Below are positions 14,436 through 14,482 of a DNA stretch of 14,482 nucleotides, one piece after another. Made by a program: the position numbers and the translations under genes. Source of the DNA: an uncultured Clostridium sp. (GTDB lineage Bacteria > Bacillota > Clostridia > Lachnospirales > Lachnospiraceae); contig UQXF01000088.1 in NCBI GenBank assembly GCA_900544905.1, forward strand, positions 1-14,482, in the 5' to 3' direction. How positions within the stretch are numbered: position 1 is the first letter of the stretch; every line of letters begins with the position of its first letter. The notes below the pieces were generated by a model. The model had not been told where the DNA came from and ran no database searches. It saw only the letters and a program-made list of their open reading frames with translations.

Positions 14436-14482
14436 CTGTCTCTTATACACATCTCCGAGCCCACGAGACTCGACGTCATCTC
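14436..14482. other. Nextera/Tn5 sequencing adapter (artefact)
   Basis: Reverse complement of the adapter at 1-48, with the same index, beginning with the Tn5 mosaic end CTGTCTCTTATACACATCT. Not genomic. It prolongs the last plus-strand gene in frame by false residues (SLIHISEPTR) and creates a false minus-strand frame that opens with MTSSLVGSEMCIRDR, a peptide well known from adapter-contaminated assemblies. Confidence 0.98.

Noticed and set aside
14216..14479. 87-codon minus-strand frame at the right end
   Set aside because: It begins in the adapter with a well-known contamination peptide and lies antisense to a plus-strand gene that has a good ribosome binding site.
1..14482. CRISPR array, phage module, complete insertion sequence or attachment site
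   Set aside because: No regularly spaced repeats, transposase, integrase or phage structural motif was found on either strand.

Overview
The window is a metagenome-type contig from a low-GC Gram-positive anaerobe, most likely a Clostridia/Lachnospiraceae gut bacterium. The evidence is a clostridial-type pyruvate phosphate dikinase, strong AGGAGG-like ribosome binding sites, sigma-A promoters, an XRE-like regulator paired with a membrane Ser/Thr kinase, a DUF434 protein and BspA-type LRR repeats. Both ends are not genomic: bases 1-48 and 14436-14482 are the same Illumina Nextera (Tn5) i7 adapter in opposite orientation. The first and last genes are therefore cut by library construction, and reading frames running through the adapters are artefacts.

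Layout. (1) 49-2664: ppdK, lacking only about five N-terminal codons, closed by a strong terminator. (2) 2764-5974, minus strand: a two-gene operon encoding an HTH protein with an internal duplication, then a membrane Ser/Thr kinase with a repeat-built external sensor. It is read from a near-consensus promoter overlapped by an inverted repeat. A divergent lipoprotein (6225-6980) follows, with its own terminator. (3) 7187-7978: a ZIP-family metal transporter, then a duplicated promoter segment with a 70-bp period. (4) 8130-11280: a collinear DUF434 protein, an unusual SDR with a Cys4 N-terminus, and a cytoplasmic LRR protein. (5) 11376-11663: a tRNA with an aberrant anticodon loop, then a long imperfect hairpin of about 196 nt that looks like 6S RNA (alternatively a MITE), directly upstream of purE (11700-12188). 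(6) 12391-14435: a decayed accessory zone with a RelB/DinJ-type antitoxin whose PIN toxin survives only as a 56-codon C-terminal stub, an ICMT-like membrane methyltransferase, a frameshifted winged-helix remnant, and a protein cut by the contig end.

The best candidates for something not well described are the HTH/kinase/lipoprotein locus, the Tyr-less Cys4 SDR with its DUF434 and LRR neighbours, and the odd tRNA beside the 6S-like hairpin. All family assignments come from reading motifs; no database search was run.
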